Assembly (NCBI RefSeq): GCF_010730575.1
Contig: NZ_AP022614.1
Coordinates: 1,550,001-1,614,000 of the forward strand
DNA from: Mycobacterium parmense
GTDB lineage: Bacteria > Actinomycetota > Actinomycetes > Mycobacteriales > Mycobacteriaceae
DNA: 64,000 nucleotides
Direction: 5' to 3'
The number at the start of each line of letters is the position of its first letter. Position 1 is the first letter of the stretch. The notes under the pieces are model-generated. The model did not search any database and was not told the origin of the DNA. It worked only from the letters and a program-made list of their open reading frames with translations. Shown here piece after piece: positions 45,072 through 53,631 of this stretch. The position numbers were made by a program, and so were the translations under genes.

Positions 45072-45743
45072 ATGCGCAGTCACGGTTGGGCGGGTAACAC
45101 GCCCTCCTCCGACGAGGAGGCGATCGAACGCATCCTCAACGCCGCCGAGAAGATCATCGACGAGCGCGGGTCAGCGATGCGGATCGCCGACGTGGCGCGC
45201 GCTCTCGGCGTGACGCGGCAGACGGTCTACCGATACTTCCCCGGGACCGAGGCCCTGCTGGTCGCGACGGCGATGCGCTCGGCCGACGGCTTTCTCGATC
45301 ATCTGGCCACCCGGATCCGGGGCGTGACCGACCCGGTCGTCGCGCTCACCGAGGGGATGGCGTTCGCCATCGAGGAACTGGCCTCCGACAACCAGGTCGA
45401 CTTCGTGCTCAACCAGCGCCACCGCGGCGGTCAGAAAGTCTCGATAGTCTCCGACACCGCGCTGGCGTTCGGTCGGTCCATGCTGCATCGCTACGACATC
45501 GATTGGACGGCTTACGGTTTCGACCAGGCAGACCTCGACGAGCTAAACGAATTCTGCCTGCGGTTGCTGCACTCGTTCCTCGCCGACCCGGGCCGACCGC
45601 CCCGCACCGGCGCCGATCTGCGCCGCTATCTCACCCGCTGGATCGGGCCGGCGATCGCCTACCCGCGGCTGGCGCGCGCCATGGATGCGCTACAGGGCGC
45701 CGAGCTGCCGCGATCGCGCCGTCGTGCTCCGCAAGCCTCCTGA
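45072..45743 (+). CDS. TetR family regulator
   Basis: The 223-residue protein has a TetR helix-turn-helix (IADVARALGVTRQTVYRYFPGTEALLVA, about residues 37-64) and a long ligand domain. Its ATG has no evident ribosome-binding site and follows the 11-codon frame. Targets are unknown; the next gene downstream is a small membrane protein. Confidence 0.88.
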   Translation: MRSHGWAGNTPSSDEEAIERILNAAEKIIDERGSAMRIADVARALGVTRQTVYRYFPGTEALLVATAMRSADGFLDHLATRIRGVTDPVVALTEGMAFAIEELASDNQVDFVLNQRHRGGQKVSIVSDTALAFGRSMLHRYDIDWTAYGFDQADLDELNEFCLRLLHSFLADPGRPPRTGADLRRYLTRWIGPAIAYPRLARAMDALQGAELPRSRRRAPQAS

Positions 45744-45832
45744 CCGGCGGGCGGCCGGCGGTTGACCCGCTTCCCGGGTTCGCTTGATCCGCAACGAACC
45801 GGTGTTGACCGTGGACCGACGAAGGAGCTGAA

Positions 45833-46321
45833 GTGGTGGGTCTGGCGCAAATCGCGCTCAACAGTGCACCCGTTTTCGGCGGCGCAATGCTGGGCATCGC
45901 TGCCGGCCAGTTCAAAGGCCCCGACTATCGGGGTCTGATCAAGCAGGACATGGATCTGCTCGACAGGCTTCCCCCGGACGCCACAGCCAGGCGCACGGAA
46001 CTGCAACGCACCATCGACGCCAGGATCGACGACATCATCGACTCGGCAGACCGCAGCCGCGCGTTGCGCAAGGCAGCACTGTCCTACCGCGGCAACTGGC
46101 GCGACGTGGTGCTGTTGCTCTGCGTCCTGCTGTTCACGATCATCTGGTGGGATGTCAACCACAGCAGGAGTAATTGGCTGGTGATGTTCGTCCTGTTGAT
46201 CTGCCTGACGATCGTGACCGCCGCCTACGCCTTTCGCGGCGTGTTGCGGGCCGCCGGTTCGCTGGGGCACACACGCCGGGGCGACGGCGGTGTCGCGGCG
46301 CGGGATCCGCACCAGCGGTGA
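45833..46321 (+). CDS. Hypothetical protein with two C-terminal membrane helices
   Basis: The 162-residue product has a hydrophobic N-terminal stretch (AQIALNSAPVFGGAMLGIAAGQ), a charged helical middle (LDRLPPDATARRTELQRTIDARIDDI) and two membrane helices (about residues 93-108 and 115-135). GGAG lies five bases before the GTG start. I do not recognise the family. Confidence 0.65.
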   Translation: MVGLAQIALNSAPVFGGAMLGIAAGQFKGPDYRGLIKQDMDLLDRLPPDATARRTELQRTIDARIDDIIDSADRSRALRKAALSYRGNWRDVVLLLCVLLFTIIWWDVNHSRSNWLVMFVLLICLTIVTAAYAFRGVLRAAGSLGHTRRGDGGVAARDPHQR

Positions 46322-46355
46322 CGACCGGCCGCATAAACGCTGGTCCGCTGGTCGT

Positions 46356-46733
46356 TCAGAAGCCGGCTTCTGTTTCCAAAACGTCAAGAGCCGCATCGAT
46401 ATTGGGAACAATCGTGGCGCCGTAGCTGGTCACCAGCTGCCCGAGCGCCCTGGTGATGTGCGGACCCACCATGGCGGCGGCAACCACCTCCTCGGCGAGA
46501 ACGATGCCGTTCACCACGTGGGCGGCACTCAGGCGCCCGTCGGCGGTGACCTCGTAGCGCCAGTCGCCGATCTGGATCCGCTCCGGCTGCGCCCGGAAGA
46601 CGCCGCGGCGCGCCGGCACGAGGGTTACACCGGGGACCCCGCAGAAGACCTTGACCACCAATGCGACTCCCCCGGGCCCGGCCAGCGCGCCGCCGACCAC
46701 ACGGACGACCCGGTCGTGATCGAATCCGGTCAT
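46356..46733 (-). CDS. Conserved hypothetical protein coupled to the YbjQ-like gene
   Basis: The 125-residue protein starts MTGFDHDRVVRVVGGALAGPGG and is an alpha/beta sequence without signal peptide or membrane helix; its C-terminal half (VVNGIVLAEEVVAAAMVGPHITRAL) is strongly helical. It resembles a mycobacterial family of unknown function that I cannot name securely. Its ATG overlaps the stop of the upstream gene (TGATG), so the products are co-translated. Confidence 0.65.
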   Translation of the reverse strand: MTGFDHDRVVRVVGGALAGPGGVALVVKVFCGVPGVTLVPARRGVFRAQPERIQIGDWRYEVTADGRLSAAHVVNGIVLAEEVVAAAMVGPHITRALGQLVTSYGATIVPNIDAALDVLETEAGF

Positions 46734-47521
46734 CAATCGCTCATCGGCAGAACGAACGACGGCGTCAGCGTCTGGGCGTCGCCGGTGCGCCGCACGGCCG
46801 TGCCCGCCGCGTAGAACTCGACCGTGTGGGGCCCCCACGCGTAATTCGAGATGGCGAAATGCACACCCACGACGCCGTTTCCACCGTCGCGCTCCGCCTC
46901 ACTTTGCATACGCGACATCGCCAGCTCCCGGGCCTGGTAACTGCCCTGGGTCCATTGCGGCATCTCCGCGTTGCGCCCGACCTGGCTCAGCGTCCGGAGA
47001 AATCCCTGCACGGCGATGTGGAACACGCAGTTGCCCATGACGAATGCGACCGGTGTGTAGCCGGAGCGCAGTAGGGTGGTCATCTCCTGACCGGACAGAT
47101 GGCTGGTGAACGCCTGCCCGTTGGGCCGCCGGTAGGCCCCCGGTTTCTCGGTGTAGCGAACCGCCGTGCCCACGGCGATGAACTCGAGATGCTCGCCGCC
47201 CTCGCCCTGGTGCCGCCACTCGAGGCGGACGCCGACCACCCCGTCGGCGCCCAGCGAGTCGGCCTCGGCCTGCATCCGTGACATCGCGTTCCAGCGCGCG
47301 CGATAGGTCGCGTCGGTCAGCACGGGCAACTCCGACTGCTGTTTGATGCCGGTGAACTGATAGCCCACGTGATAGACCGAAACGCCCATCACCAGCTCGA
47401 TCGGTTCGAATCCGGCAGCGTGAAGCAGGGCGAACTCGTTGATGGACAGATCCGAGGTGAAGACTTTGCCGGCGTGTGACAGCCGTTCGCTGGCAACTGG
47501 GTCGAGCGGGTTCGGTTGCAT
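46733..47521 (-). CDS. Two tandem YbjQ/UPF0145-type domains
   Basis: The 262-residue protein has two copies of the YbjQ-like domain (UPF0145, heavy-metal-binding-like), about residues 18-125 and 135-245. Each has FTSxLS at its start, AMSRMQ(A/S)EA in the central helix, a GVVGV turn and EFxAxGTAVR at its end. Most family members have a single domain that forms pentamers; a fused pair is less usual. Function is unknown. GGAGGG lies nine bases before the ATG. Confidence 0.78.
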   Translation of the reverse strand: MQPNPLDPVASERLSHAGKVFTSDLSINEFALLHAAGFEPIELVMGVSVYHVGYQFTGIKQQSELPVLTDATYRARWNAMSRMQAEADSLGADGVVGVRLEWRHQGEGGEHLEFIAVGTAVRYTEKPGAYRRPNGQAFTSHLSGQEMTTLLRSGYTPVAFVMGNCVFHIAVQGFLRTLSQVGRNAEMPQWTQGSYQARELAMSRMQSEAERDGGNGVVGVHFAISNYAWGPHTVEFYAAGTAVRRTGDAQTLTPSFVLPMSD

Positions 47522-47594
47522 CGTCTGACGCCCTCCTGCGGTTCGCCAGATAGCGTAGGCCGAAGCGTCCGCCGTGGACAGAGACGCTCGCTGC

Positions 47595-48482
47595 TCAGCC
47601 GGTAGCCGTGTCTGCGATCATCGTGTGCAGGTCCTGCACCGACCACGGTCCGGCGTCATGGTGGTCGCGGTAGCCCAGCACGCGGGGCGTCGGCCGAACG
47701 AATTCGCCGACGAATCCGCCTGCCGCGACGAAGATCTGGCCGGTGACGTCGCGGGACAGGTCGCTGACCAGGTAGGCGTAGATCGGCGCCACGAATTCGG
47801 GCGGGGGGCTGTCCAGCGATGCGCGCATGGTCATCTCGTCGAGCATGCCGCGCTCGCGCAGGCGGCGAATGTGCTTCTCGTATTCGGGGCCCGTGGACAG
47901 CCGCGTCCTCGCGCCGGGACACACCACGTTGGCCCGCACCCCGCGGCCCTTCAGTTCGGCGGCGATGGCGACGGTCAGCCCGTTGACCGCGCCTTTGCCC
48001 GCGGGGTAGCCGGTTCCCCCGTAGGAGCCCAGAAATGCCACCGAGCCGGTGTTGACGATGGCCCCGTGTCCCTGATCGGCCATGACGCGGGCCGCCGCCC
48101 GGCACGTGTGGAACGTCGTGCCCAGGTGGGCGCCGATGAGATGGTCGAATTCTTGTGGCGAGATCGTCAGGATCGAGGAGCCTTGCGGCTCCGCGGCGCC
48201 CGCGCAGTTGATGAGTGCATCCAGCCGTCCGAAGGCGCTGACGCATTCGTCGACGAGCGCGGCGGCCACAGATTCGTCGTCGGCGGGTCCGACCACCGCG
48301 GTGGCGCTACCCCCCGACGCCGTGACCGCGGCGACGGTCTCTTCGACCGCATCGGTGTCACGCCCGTTGACGACCACGCCGGCCCCCAGATCGCAGAGCA
48401 GTTCGACGACGGCGCGTCCGATCCCCCGGCTCCCGCCGGAAACCACCGCGGCGCGTCCCGCCAGAATGTTCTTCTCGCTCAT
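47595..48482 (-). CDS. SDR family oxidoreductase
   Basis: The 295-residue short-chain dehydrogenase has the NAD(P) motif SGGSRGIG, a NCAGAA segment and catalytic YPAGK (YxxxK) about residue 162. It is longer than a classical SDR at the C-terminus. AAGGA lies upstream of the ATG, which also overlaps the stop of a short frame (ATGA). Substrate unknown. Confidence 0.85.
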   Translation of the reverse strand: MSEKNILAGRAAVVSGGSRGIGRAVVELLCDLGAGVVVNGRDTDAVEETVAAVTASGGSATAVVGPADDESVAAALVDECVSAFGRLDALINCAGAAEPQGSSILTISPQEFDHLIGAHLGTTFHTCRAAARVMADQGHGAIVNTGSVAFLGSYGGTGYPAGKGAVNGLTVAIAAELKGRGVRANVVCPGARTRLSTGPEYEKHIRRLRERGMLDEMTMRASLDSPPPEFVAPIYAYLVSDLSRDVTGQIFVAAGGFVGEFVRPTPRVLGYRDHHDAGPWSVQDLHTMIADTATG

Positions 48483-48640
48483 CGCGCTCGTCCTTGTAAC
48501 CCGTTGCGCCAGAGAGTAATTCGCGGCATCTTCGAGACTGGCTCGAGCAGGCCGGGTGCGAACATCAGCCGAACACCATGCAACAGGCTGGGCAACGTGA
48601 GCCGTACAAAACGTCTCCGGCCGACGGCATGCGCGAGCAT
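48479..48640 (-). CDS. Possible 53-residue protein coupled to the SDR gene
   Basis: A frame from ATG 48640, with GGTTAGGG before it, ends in a TGA overlapping the SDR ATG. The product is basic and partly hydrophobic (LTLPSLLHGVRLMFAPGLLE). I do not recognise it. It may be a small protein, a remnant of a larger one, or only a leader. Confidence 0.3.
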   Translation of the reverse strand: MLAHAVGRRRFVRLTLPSLLHGVRLMFAPGLLEPVSKMPRITLWRNGLQGRAR

Positions 48641-49170
48641 GAGCAACCCTAACCAACCCCGCAACCGCCGATCCGGCGCCCGGCCTGTCGGCGCTGAACA
48701 GCGCCGTCTGCCCGCGCGGCCGCCGAGGACGCGAACATGTCAGCAACCACCAGGTCCCCACGACCGGCTGGTCGGCTCGCGCCCACGATCCCGAAGCCGC
48801 CCAGGGTTTGCCTGATTAAGATTTGCCAGCGGCGAAGGGCTATCGACAGTTAGCTGACGGACGCGCACCCTGTGGCCGAACGGTGTGCTCACGACCTTGG
48901 TTGGAACTTCGGGCCACGCATCGCGCCGTCAAGCCATGAGGCGTATAGTCACCACTGAAGTCCGTTGTGGACAAGTCGCCGTTTAGCTCAAAGCGGCCAG
49001 TCAGCCGTACGGCTGCTGGGGCCAGGTCTCAGGCGATGAATTCCCGAGTCCCTTCCCGTGATCAGTGTCCGTGCATCTTGGATGACCGTCACATCGGATA
49101 CGCGTGCAATGAGGCAATTTGCGCACGGTCGCAACACCTCGCCGCACACGATCAGAGGAAGTGCTTTACA
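48641..49170. other. Intergenic region upstream of the SigF-type gene
   Basis: No supported gene in about 530 bases. It should carry the sigma-factor promoter; a TATAGT hexamer at 48945-48950 is a possible -10 with no good -35. GC content is lower than in the flanking genes. Confidence 0.4.
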
Positions 49171-49239
49171 ATGCAAACCTGTTCTCGCGCAGGCGTTTCC
49201 ACTTTGTGTCAGGTACACCCGAGACGCTGTGGCCGATGA
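49171..49239 (+). CDS. Possible 22-residue upstream peptide before the sigma factor
   Basis: ATG 49171 follows AGAGGAA at ten bases and opens a 22-codon frame (MQTCSRAGVSTLCQVHPRRC then GR) with three cysteines. Its TGA overlaps the ATG of the sigma-factor gene (ATGA). The sigma gene has no ribosome-binding site of its own, so coupled translation is likely. Confidence 0.45.
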   Translation: MQTCSRAGVSTLCQVHPRRCGR

Positions 49240-50063
49240 CCGACGTGATCACTGCCCCGGTTACTGCACCTACCACCGTCCGGCAACCGGTCGCCGGCAG
49301 AAGATCGGACGACTCTTACGACGACGTGGTCGAAATGTTCGTGGCGCTGCGTCACATGCCGGCCGAGTCCCATGAGTACGGCCGCCAACGCGAACTGATC
49401 GTGCAACGGTGCCTGCCCCTGGCTGACCACGTCGCCAGCCACTTCGCCCGGCGCGGCGAAGGCATCGACGACCTGACCCAGGTCGCGCGCCTGGGGTTGA
49501 TGAACGCCATCAACCGCTTCGACCCCGACAAGGGACCCAGCTTCATCGGTTTCGCTGTGCCCACAATGATGGGCGAGGTCCGGCGCTACTTTCGCGACTA
49601 CAGCTGGGGGATGCGCGTGCCGCGCCGGTTGCGCGAGCTGCACGTCCAGATCAGCAGGATCACCGGGGAGCTGGCACAGAAACTGGGGCGTGCGCCCACC
49701 GCCGGTGAGCTCTCGCAGGCGCTGGAGGTTCCGCACGAGGAGATCGTCGAATGTCTGGTAGCCGGCGACGCCTACCGGCTCGATTCCCTCGACGCGCCGC
49801 TGGGCGCCGACGGTTCGGGCACCCCTCGACTGGTCGCCGACGCGGTCGGCAGCATCGACCCCGAGCTCGAGCACATCACCAACCGCGAGGCGCTGCGCGT
49901 GGTGGTTGCCGGGCTGCCGCGGCGCGAGCAGGACGTTCTGCGGATGCGGTTCTTCGAATCGATGACACAGAGCCAGATCGCCGAGCGGATCGGGGTGTCG
50001 CAGATGCAGGTCTCGCGGATCCTTGCCAACACGCTGCGCGCCCTGCGCGACCAGCTGGAATAA
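49236..50063 (+). CDS. SigF-family RNA polymerase sigma factor
   Basis: The 275-residue protein has sigma regions 2 (ERDDLIQVA-type, here GIDDLTQVARLGLMNAI; PTMMGEVRRYFRD), 3 and 4 (SMTQSQIAERIGVSQMQVSRIL). It is close to the SigF/SigB group of stress sigma factors but has no anti-sigma partner next to it, unlike sigF itself with usfX/rsbW, so it is probably a paralogue. The ATG at 49236 fits the family N-terminus; a longer start at 49119 lacks support. Confidence 0.9.
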   Translation: MTDVITAPVTAPTTVRQPVAGRRSDDSYDDVVEMFVALRHMPAESHEYGRQRELIVQRCLPLADHVASHFARRGEGIDDLTQVARLGLMNAINRFDPDKGPSFIGFAVPTMMGEVRRYFRDYSWGMRVPRRLRELHVQISRITGELAQKLGRAPTAGELSQALEVPHEEIVECLVAGDAYRLDSLDAPLGADGSGTPRLVADAVGSIDPELEHITNREALRVVVAGLPRREQDVLRMRFFESMTQSQIAERIGVSQMQVSRILANTLRALRDQLE

Positions 50064-50161
50064 CCCCCCCGCGGCCCTCGGCGCCTTGCCCCCGCCGCGC
50101 AGGTCTGTACTGTGCGATGCGGGGCGTGCGGCTTCGCCGGCGCGGAAGGGAGCACGGTGCG

Positions 50162-50785
50162 ATGAGGGTTGAGCAGTTGGTGGTTGCGGGCGCGGCGACG
50201 GCCCTGGCGGTCGCCCTGGCCGGCTGTGGCGGCAAAACGGCGACTCCGTCTTCGTCCTCGGCGTCCGTGTCGTCGTCCGCCTCCTCCACCACTGCGGCCG
50301 GCGCCGCCCCGAATTCGCCGGCCGCGGGTCAACCCGGCGACTACGCCAATCTGCTGATTCAGGCGTCGGACATCGAGGCTCCGGAGACATTCACGGCCAG
50401 CCCGCCGACCAGCAACCCGAACGGGCAGCCGGGTGTGGCGACGACCTTCAGCACGCAGGACGGTGGCCACGTCATCAAGGACACCATCGCGGTGTACGCC
50501 GACCCGGGCGCCGCGGCCAGCGCACTCCAGGCGGCGAAGGGAGCCCAGGGCGGCGCCGTCAAAGATCCCACCACGCAGCCCCTGAACGTCGGCACGGGCG
50601 GGACGACATTGCTGGGAAACTCACCCGACAACAGCAAGGGCGTGACGATCCTGCTGTTCACCGAGGGCAAAGCTCTGGTGACCCTCGAGTTCGACGGCCC
50701 GCGCGACTCCCTGGCACCGCCGGATTTCGTCACCGATGTAGGCCAGAAGCAGGACGCGGCCGTGAAGAAGGGGCTCGGGGGCTGA
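50162..50785 (+). CDS. Secreted lipoprotein, conserved hypothetical
   Basis: The 207-residue protein has a lipoprotein signal with lipobox LAGC (Cys22), then a Ser/Thr/Ala-rich linker and a domain of about 150 residues with strand pattern (TIAVYADPGAAASAL, GVTILLFTEGKALVTLEF). It resembles the mycobacterial LpqN/LpqT-like or PknH-sensor-type small lipoproteins only loosely. GGAAGGGA precedes the ATG at slightly long spacing. Confidence 0.75.
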   Translation: MRVEQLVVAGAATALAVALAGCGGKTATPSSSSASVSSSASSTTAAGAAPNSPAAGQPGDYANLLIQASDIEAPETFTASPPTSNPNGQPGVATTFSTQDGGHVIKDTIAVYADPGAAASALQAAKGAQGGAVKDPTTQPLNVGTGGTTLLGNSPDNSKGVTILLFTEGKALVTLEFDGPRDSLAPPDFVTDVGQKQDAAVKKGLGG

Positions 50786-50902
50786 GCGAGGCTCGCCGGG
50801 TCCCGTGATGAGCGGACAGCCCGGGCAATCGATCGTGTCGACGAACGATCGCGGGCCGCGGCGGCGTTATGGTTGCGAACGTCCCACCGGCTGAGGAGTT
50901 CC

Positions 50903-51388
50903 ATGGACGTCATCAACGGGCTGCCGGCTCATGCCCTGCTGCTGCACGCCGTCGTGGTGCTGGTGCCGCTGACCGCGCTGCTGGAGATCCTCTGCGGTCT
51001 GTGGCCCGCCGCCCGGCGGGGTCAACTGCTTTGGCTCACGCTCGTACTGGCTGCCGTCACAATGGTTTTGACTCCCATCACCATCAATGCCGGGCAATGG
51101 CTCTATGACCTGAGGGCCAAACCGAGCCCCATCCTCAACGAACATGCAGCGCGCGGCAGCCTGATGGTCTACTTCGCCGCGGCGCTGCTAGTGGTCGCGG
51201 TGGCGCTCGCCGGGCTGCGCCTGGTCGAACGACGGTCGGACAAGCCCCGCCGGGCCACCCAGATGATCGTCGCAATAGTTGTTCTGGCCGTGGGCATCTC
51301 GTCCACGATCCAGACTTACCGTGTCGGCGACGCCGGCGCCCAGTCGGTCTGGGGCAACGAGATAGCGCGCCTGCAGAAGTCTCACTGA
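50903..51388 (+). CDS. DUF2231 membrane protein
   Basis: The 161-residue protein has four membrane helices and the DUF2231 opening GLPAHALLLHAVVVLVPL, with histidines that may bind a cofactor, plus NEHAARG before the third helix. GAGGAG lies five bases before the ATG at 50903, fixing the start. Function unknown. Confidence 0.82.
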   Translation: MDVINGLPAHALLLHAVVVLVPLTALLEILCGLWPAARRGQLLWLTLVLAAVTMVLTPITINAGQWLYDLRAKPSPILNEHAARGSLMVYFAAALLVVAVALAGLRLVERRSDKPRRATQMIVAIVVLAVGISSTIQTYRVGDAGAQSVWGNEIARLQKSH

Positions 51389-51442
51389 GACATCCGGTGA
51401 ATCCTGGGATGCGCCAGGCGATGTGACGTACCGTTTGACTCC

Positions 51443-52303
51443 GTGGGAACACTCAGGGCGGGATTGGCGGCGACGCTCGTGGTGGTGGCCGCTGCGGGAT
51501 GCGGCCGGACCGCCGGCCCGCAGGCCGACACCAAACGCAGCGCGGAGCCGACGGCCGAAACCTCGTCGGCGCCCCCGCCGCCGGCCTCCGGACGGGTGAA
51601 GATCCGCTACGAGGATGCGCTGACGCCGGAGGCGCAGCGCGGTCGCCAGATCATGCAGGACGCCAAGGTGCTCGAGGACCTCGAGCAGCACATCGAAGAC
51701 ACGCTGGTGTTGCCGTCGGACCTGGGAGTGGTCGGCAAGCAGTGCAACACCAACAACGACTTCTACGACCCGCCCACCAACGAGATACAGCTGTGCTACG
51801 AGGCGAGGGAGCACGCCGAGCAGCTGTCGGCGGCCAGCGGCAATCCCGATCCGGCGACTCCCGCAGTCGACGAGGCGATCTCGGCGGCCTACCACGAGCT
51901 CGGCCATGCCACGCTCGCGATCTATGACCTCGCCTTCACAGGACGTGAGGAGGACGTGGCCGACCAGCTGTCGGCCTTCATGCTGCTCACCCCGGGCGCC
52001 GACGGGCAGCCCTATCCCAACGGCGTCCGCATCGCGACCGACACCGCCCAGGAGTGGAAGCTCAGCGCCAAGGAGTCCGGCGACGCGAACGACCTGCCCT
52101 TCTGGGACGGCCACTCCATGGACCTGACGCGGATGTACAACTGGGAATGCTGGATCTACGGTTCCAACCCGACGGCGAACACCGCCATCGTGACGTCCGG
52201 CGACCTGCCGCAGGACCGAGCCGAACTGTGCGAGGACGAGTTCGACAAGATGCAGAAGGGGTGGCAGCAGCTGCTGGGGTCACATCTGCGCAGGCCCAGC
52301 TGA
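51443..52303 (+). CDS. DUF4344 putative metallopeptidase lipoprotein
   Basis: The 286-residue protein has a lipoprotein signal (AAAGC, Cys20) and the zinc-peptidase motif HELGH within YHELGHATL at about residue 154, as in DUF4344. Conserved cysteines (KQCNTNND, LCYEA, WECWI, LCEDE) probably form disulfides. It acts at the outer face of the membrane. The GTG has a TACCGT hexamer ending eight bases upstream and no ribosome-binding site, so it may be leaderless. Confidence 0.85.
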   Translation: MGTLRAGLAATLVVVAAAGCGRTAGPQADTKRSAEPTAETSSAPPPPASGRVKIRYEDALTPEAQRGRQIMQDAKVLEDLEQHIEDTLVLPSDLGVVGKQCNTNNDFYDPPTNEIQLCYEAREHAEQLSAASGNPDPATPAVDEAISAAYHELGHATLAIYDLAFTGREEDVADQLSAFMLLTPGADGQPYPNGVRIATDTAQEWKLSAKESGDANDLPFWDGHSMDLTRMYNWECWIYGSNPTANTAIVTSGDLPQDRAELCEDEFDKMQKGWQQLLGSHLRRPS

Positions 52304-52327
52304 CCGCGGCCGCCGCGGCCGGGGTCA
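52301..52327. terminator. Hairpin joining two convergent stop codons
   Basis: Arms TGACCGCGGCC (52301-52311) and 52317-52327 pair with one mismatch around a five-base loop; each arm contains the stop codon of one of the two convergent genes. A compact bidirectional terminator is likely. Confidence 0.5.
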
Positions 52328-52801
52328 CGACGTGGGTGTCAGCAGGAAGACGCGGAACCGACGGCCACCGGCGCGGTCCTGCGCGATCTGGTAGTTCGGC
52401 CACTGCGCGACAACCGTGGCCCATGCCCGGGCGCGCTCGTCCCCGGTGAGCAGACGCGCTTTCGCCTCCAAGCGCTGGCCGCGTCGGCGCACGATAACCC
52501 GTTCTGCGGCCTTGACATTCGCCGACCACGACGGGTGGTCTGGCCTGCCCCAGTTGGAGCCGACCACCAGCAGCCCGTCGGCGGCCGCGACGTAGTGGAC
52601 CGTCGCTGTCCTGGCGAGCCCGGTCTTGCGGCCCTTCGTGGTGATCTGCGCGCTGGGCAGTCCGGCAAGGTCCAGCACCCCTCGTCGCCCGCCGGTGGCG
52701 AATCGCAGCACGGACTCCAGACCTTCGGCCAGCGGCCACGCATCGAGAATGAGCCGGCGGTAGGCAGTCGGGTTGCGCGCCACCCGCCGCAGCGGATTCA
52801 T
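52325..52801 (-). CDS. Deazaflavin-dependent nitroreductase family protein (Ddn-like)
   Basis: The 158-residue protein has the split-barrel Ddn-family pattern (ITTKGRKTGLARTATVHYV, VVGSNWGRPDHPSWSANVKA). Family members use reduced F420 to reduce quinones or nitro compounds. It is encoded divergently from the TetR gene with about 110 bases between, including a perfect palindrome, so that repressor may control both. Confidence 0.87.
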   Translation of the reverse strand: MNPLRRVARNPTAYRRLILDAWPLAEGLESVLRFATGGRRGVLDLAGLPSAQITTKGRKTGLARTATVHYVAAADGLLVVGSNWGRPDHPSWSANVKAAERVIVRRRGQRLEAKARLLTGDERARAWATVVAQWPNYQIAQDRAGGRRFRVFLLTPTS

Positions 52802-52877
52802 ACCGCGACTGTATTCCGCGGCGCATGTTCTCGGGCGTCACGCCGATGAAATCGGGCTGACGGGAGGATGGTTGCGA

Positions 52878-52905
52878 ACGTTAAATAAATTGCTTGATTT
52901 AACGT
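52878..52905. promoter_or_regulatory. Perfect palindrome, probable TetR operator
   Basis: Arms ACGTTAAAT (52878-52886) and ATTTAACGT (52897-52905) are perfect reverse complements with a 10-base spacer, in an AT-rich patch. The right arm contains TAACGT, a possible -10 for the TetR gene that begins eight bases later. Confidence 0.65.
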
Positions 52906-52913
52906 GGTGGGCG

Positions 52914-53588
52914 GTGTTCACTGAGGCGGTGACAGCCGAGCGAGCCAGTCGTTCCGAGAGGTCGGTGGGCACCCGCGAGGCGATCCTGGCGGCTGCCGAG
53001 CTGTTGTTCGCCGAGCGCGGCATGTATGCCGTGTCCAACCGGCAGATCAGCGAGGCCGCCGGACAGGGAAACAACGCCGCGGCCTGTTATCACTTCGGCA
53101 GCCGGACCGACCTGCTGCGGGCGATCGAAAGCAAACACCGCGCGCCCATCGAGGAACTACGGGCGCAGATGCTGGCGGCCATCGGTGATTCGACCGAATT
53201 GCGCGACTGGGTGGGAGCGCTGGTGCGGCCGCTGACGGATCATCTTGCCGCCCTGGGCACGCCGAGTTGGTACGCGCGATTCGCCGCGCAGGCCATGGCC
53301 GACCCGACCTATCGCCACGTGGTCACCAAAGACGCGCTGGCCTCGCCACTGCTGGTGCAGACGATCGACGGCATCAATCGCTGCCTCCCGGACCTGCCCC
53401 GGCGGGTGCGATCGGAGCGAATGGTGATGGTGCGCAATCTGCTCATGCACACCTGCGCCGAGCACGAGAGCGCACTGGCCGACCACGGCCCACGGTCGCG
53501 GTCGGCATGGCCGGTGGCGGGCGAGGGGCTGATCGACGCGATCGTCGGGCTGTGGCGCGCGCCCGTCCATGTCAGCGCCGCCGGTTGA
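52914..53588 (+). CDS. TetR family regulator
   Basis: The 224-residue protein has a TetR DNA-binding domain (TREAILAAAELLFAERGMYAVSNRQISEAAG, about residues 20-50, followed by ACYHFGSRTDLLRA). Start is uncertain: GTG 52914 would be leaderless from TAACGT in the operator; GTG 52929 is the other candidate. It is just upstream of a P450 and a dehydrogenase in the same direction and is likely their repressor. Confidence 0.85.
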   Translation: MFTEAVTAERASRSERSVGTREAILAAAELLFAERGMYAVSNRQISEAAGQGNNAAACYHFGSRTDLLRAIESKHRAPIEELRAQMLAAIGDSTELRDWVGALVRPLTDHLAALGTPSWYARFAAQAMADPTYRHVVTKDALASPLLVQTIDGINRCLPDLPRRVRSERMVMVRNLLMHTCAEHESALADHGPRSRSAWPVAGEGLIDAIVGLWRAPVHVSAAG

Positions 53589-53631
53589 ACATGATCGGGC
53601 ACGACCGAACAGGCGATAACCGAGGAGGGCA

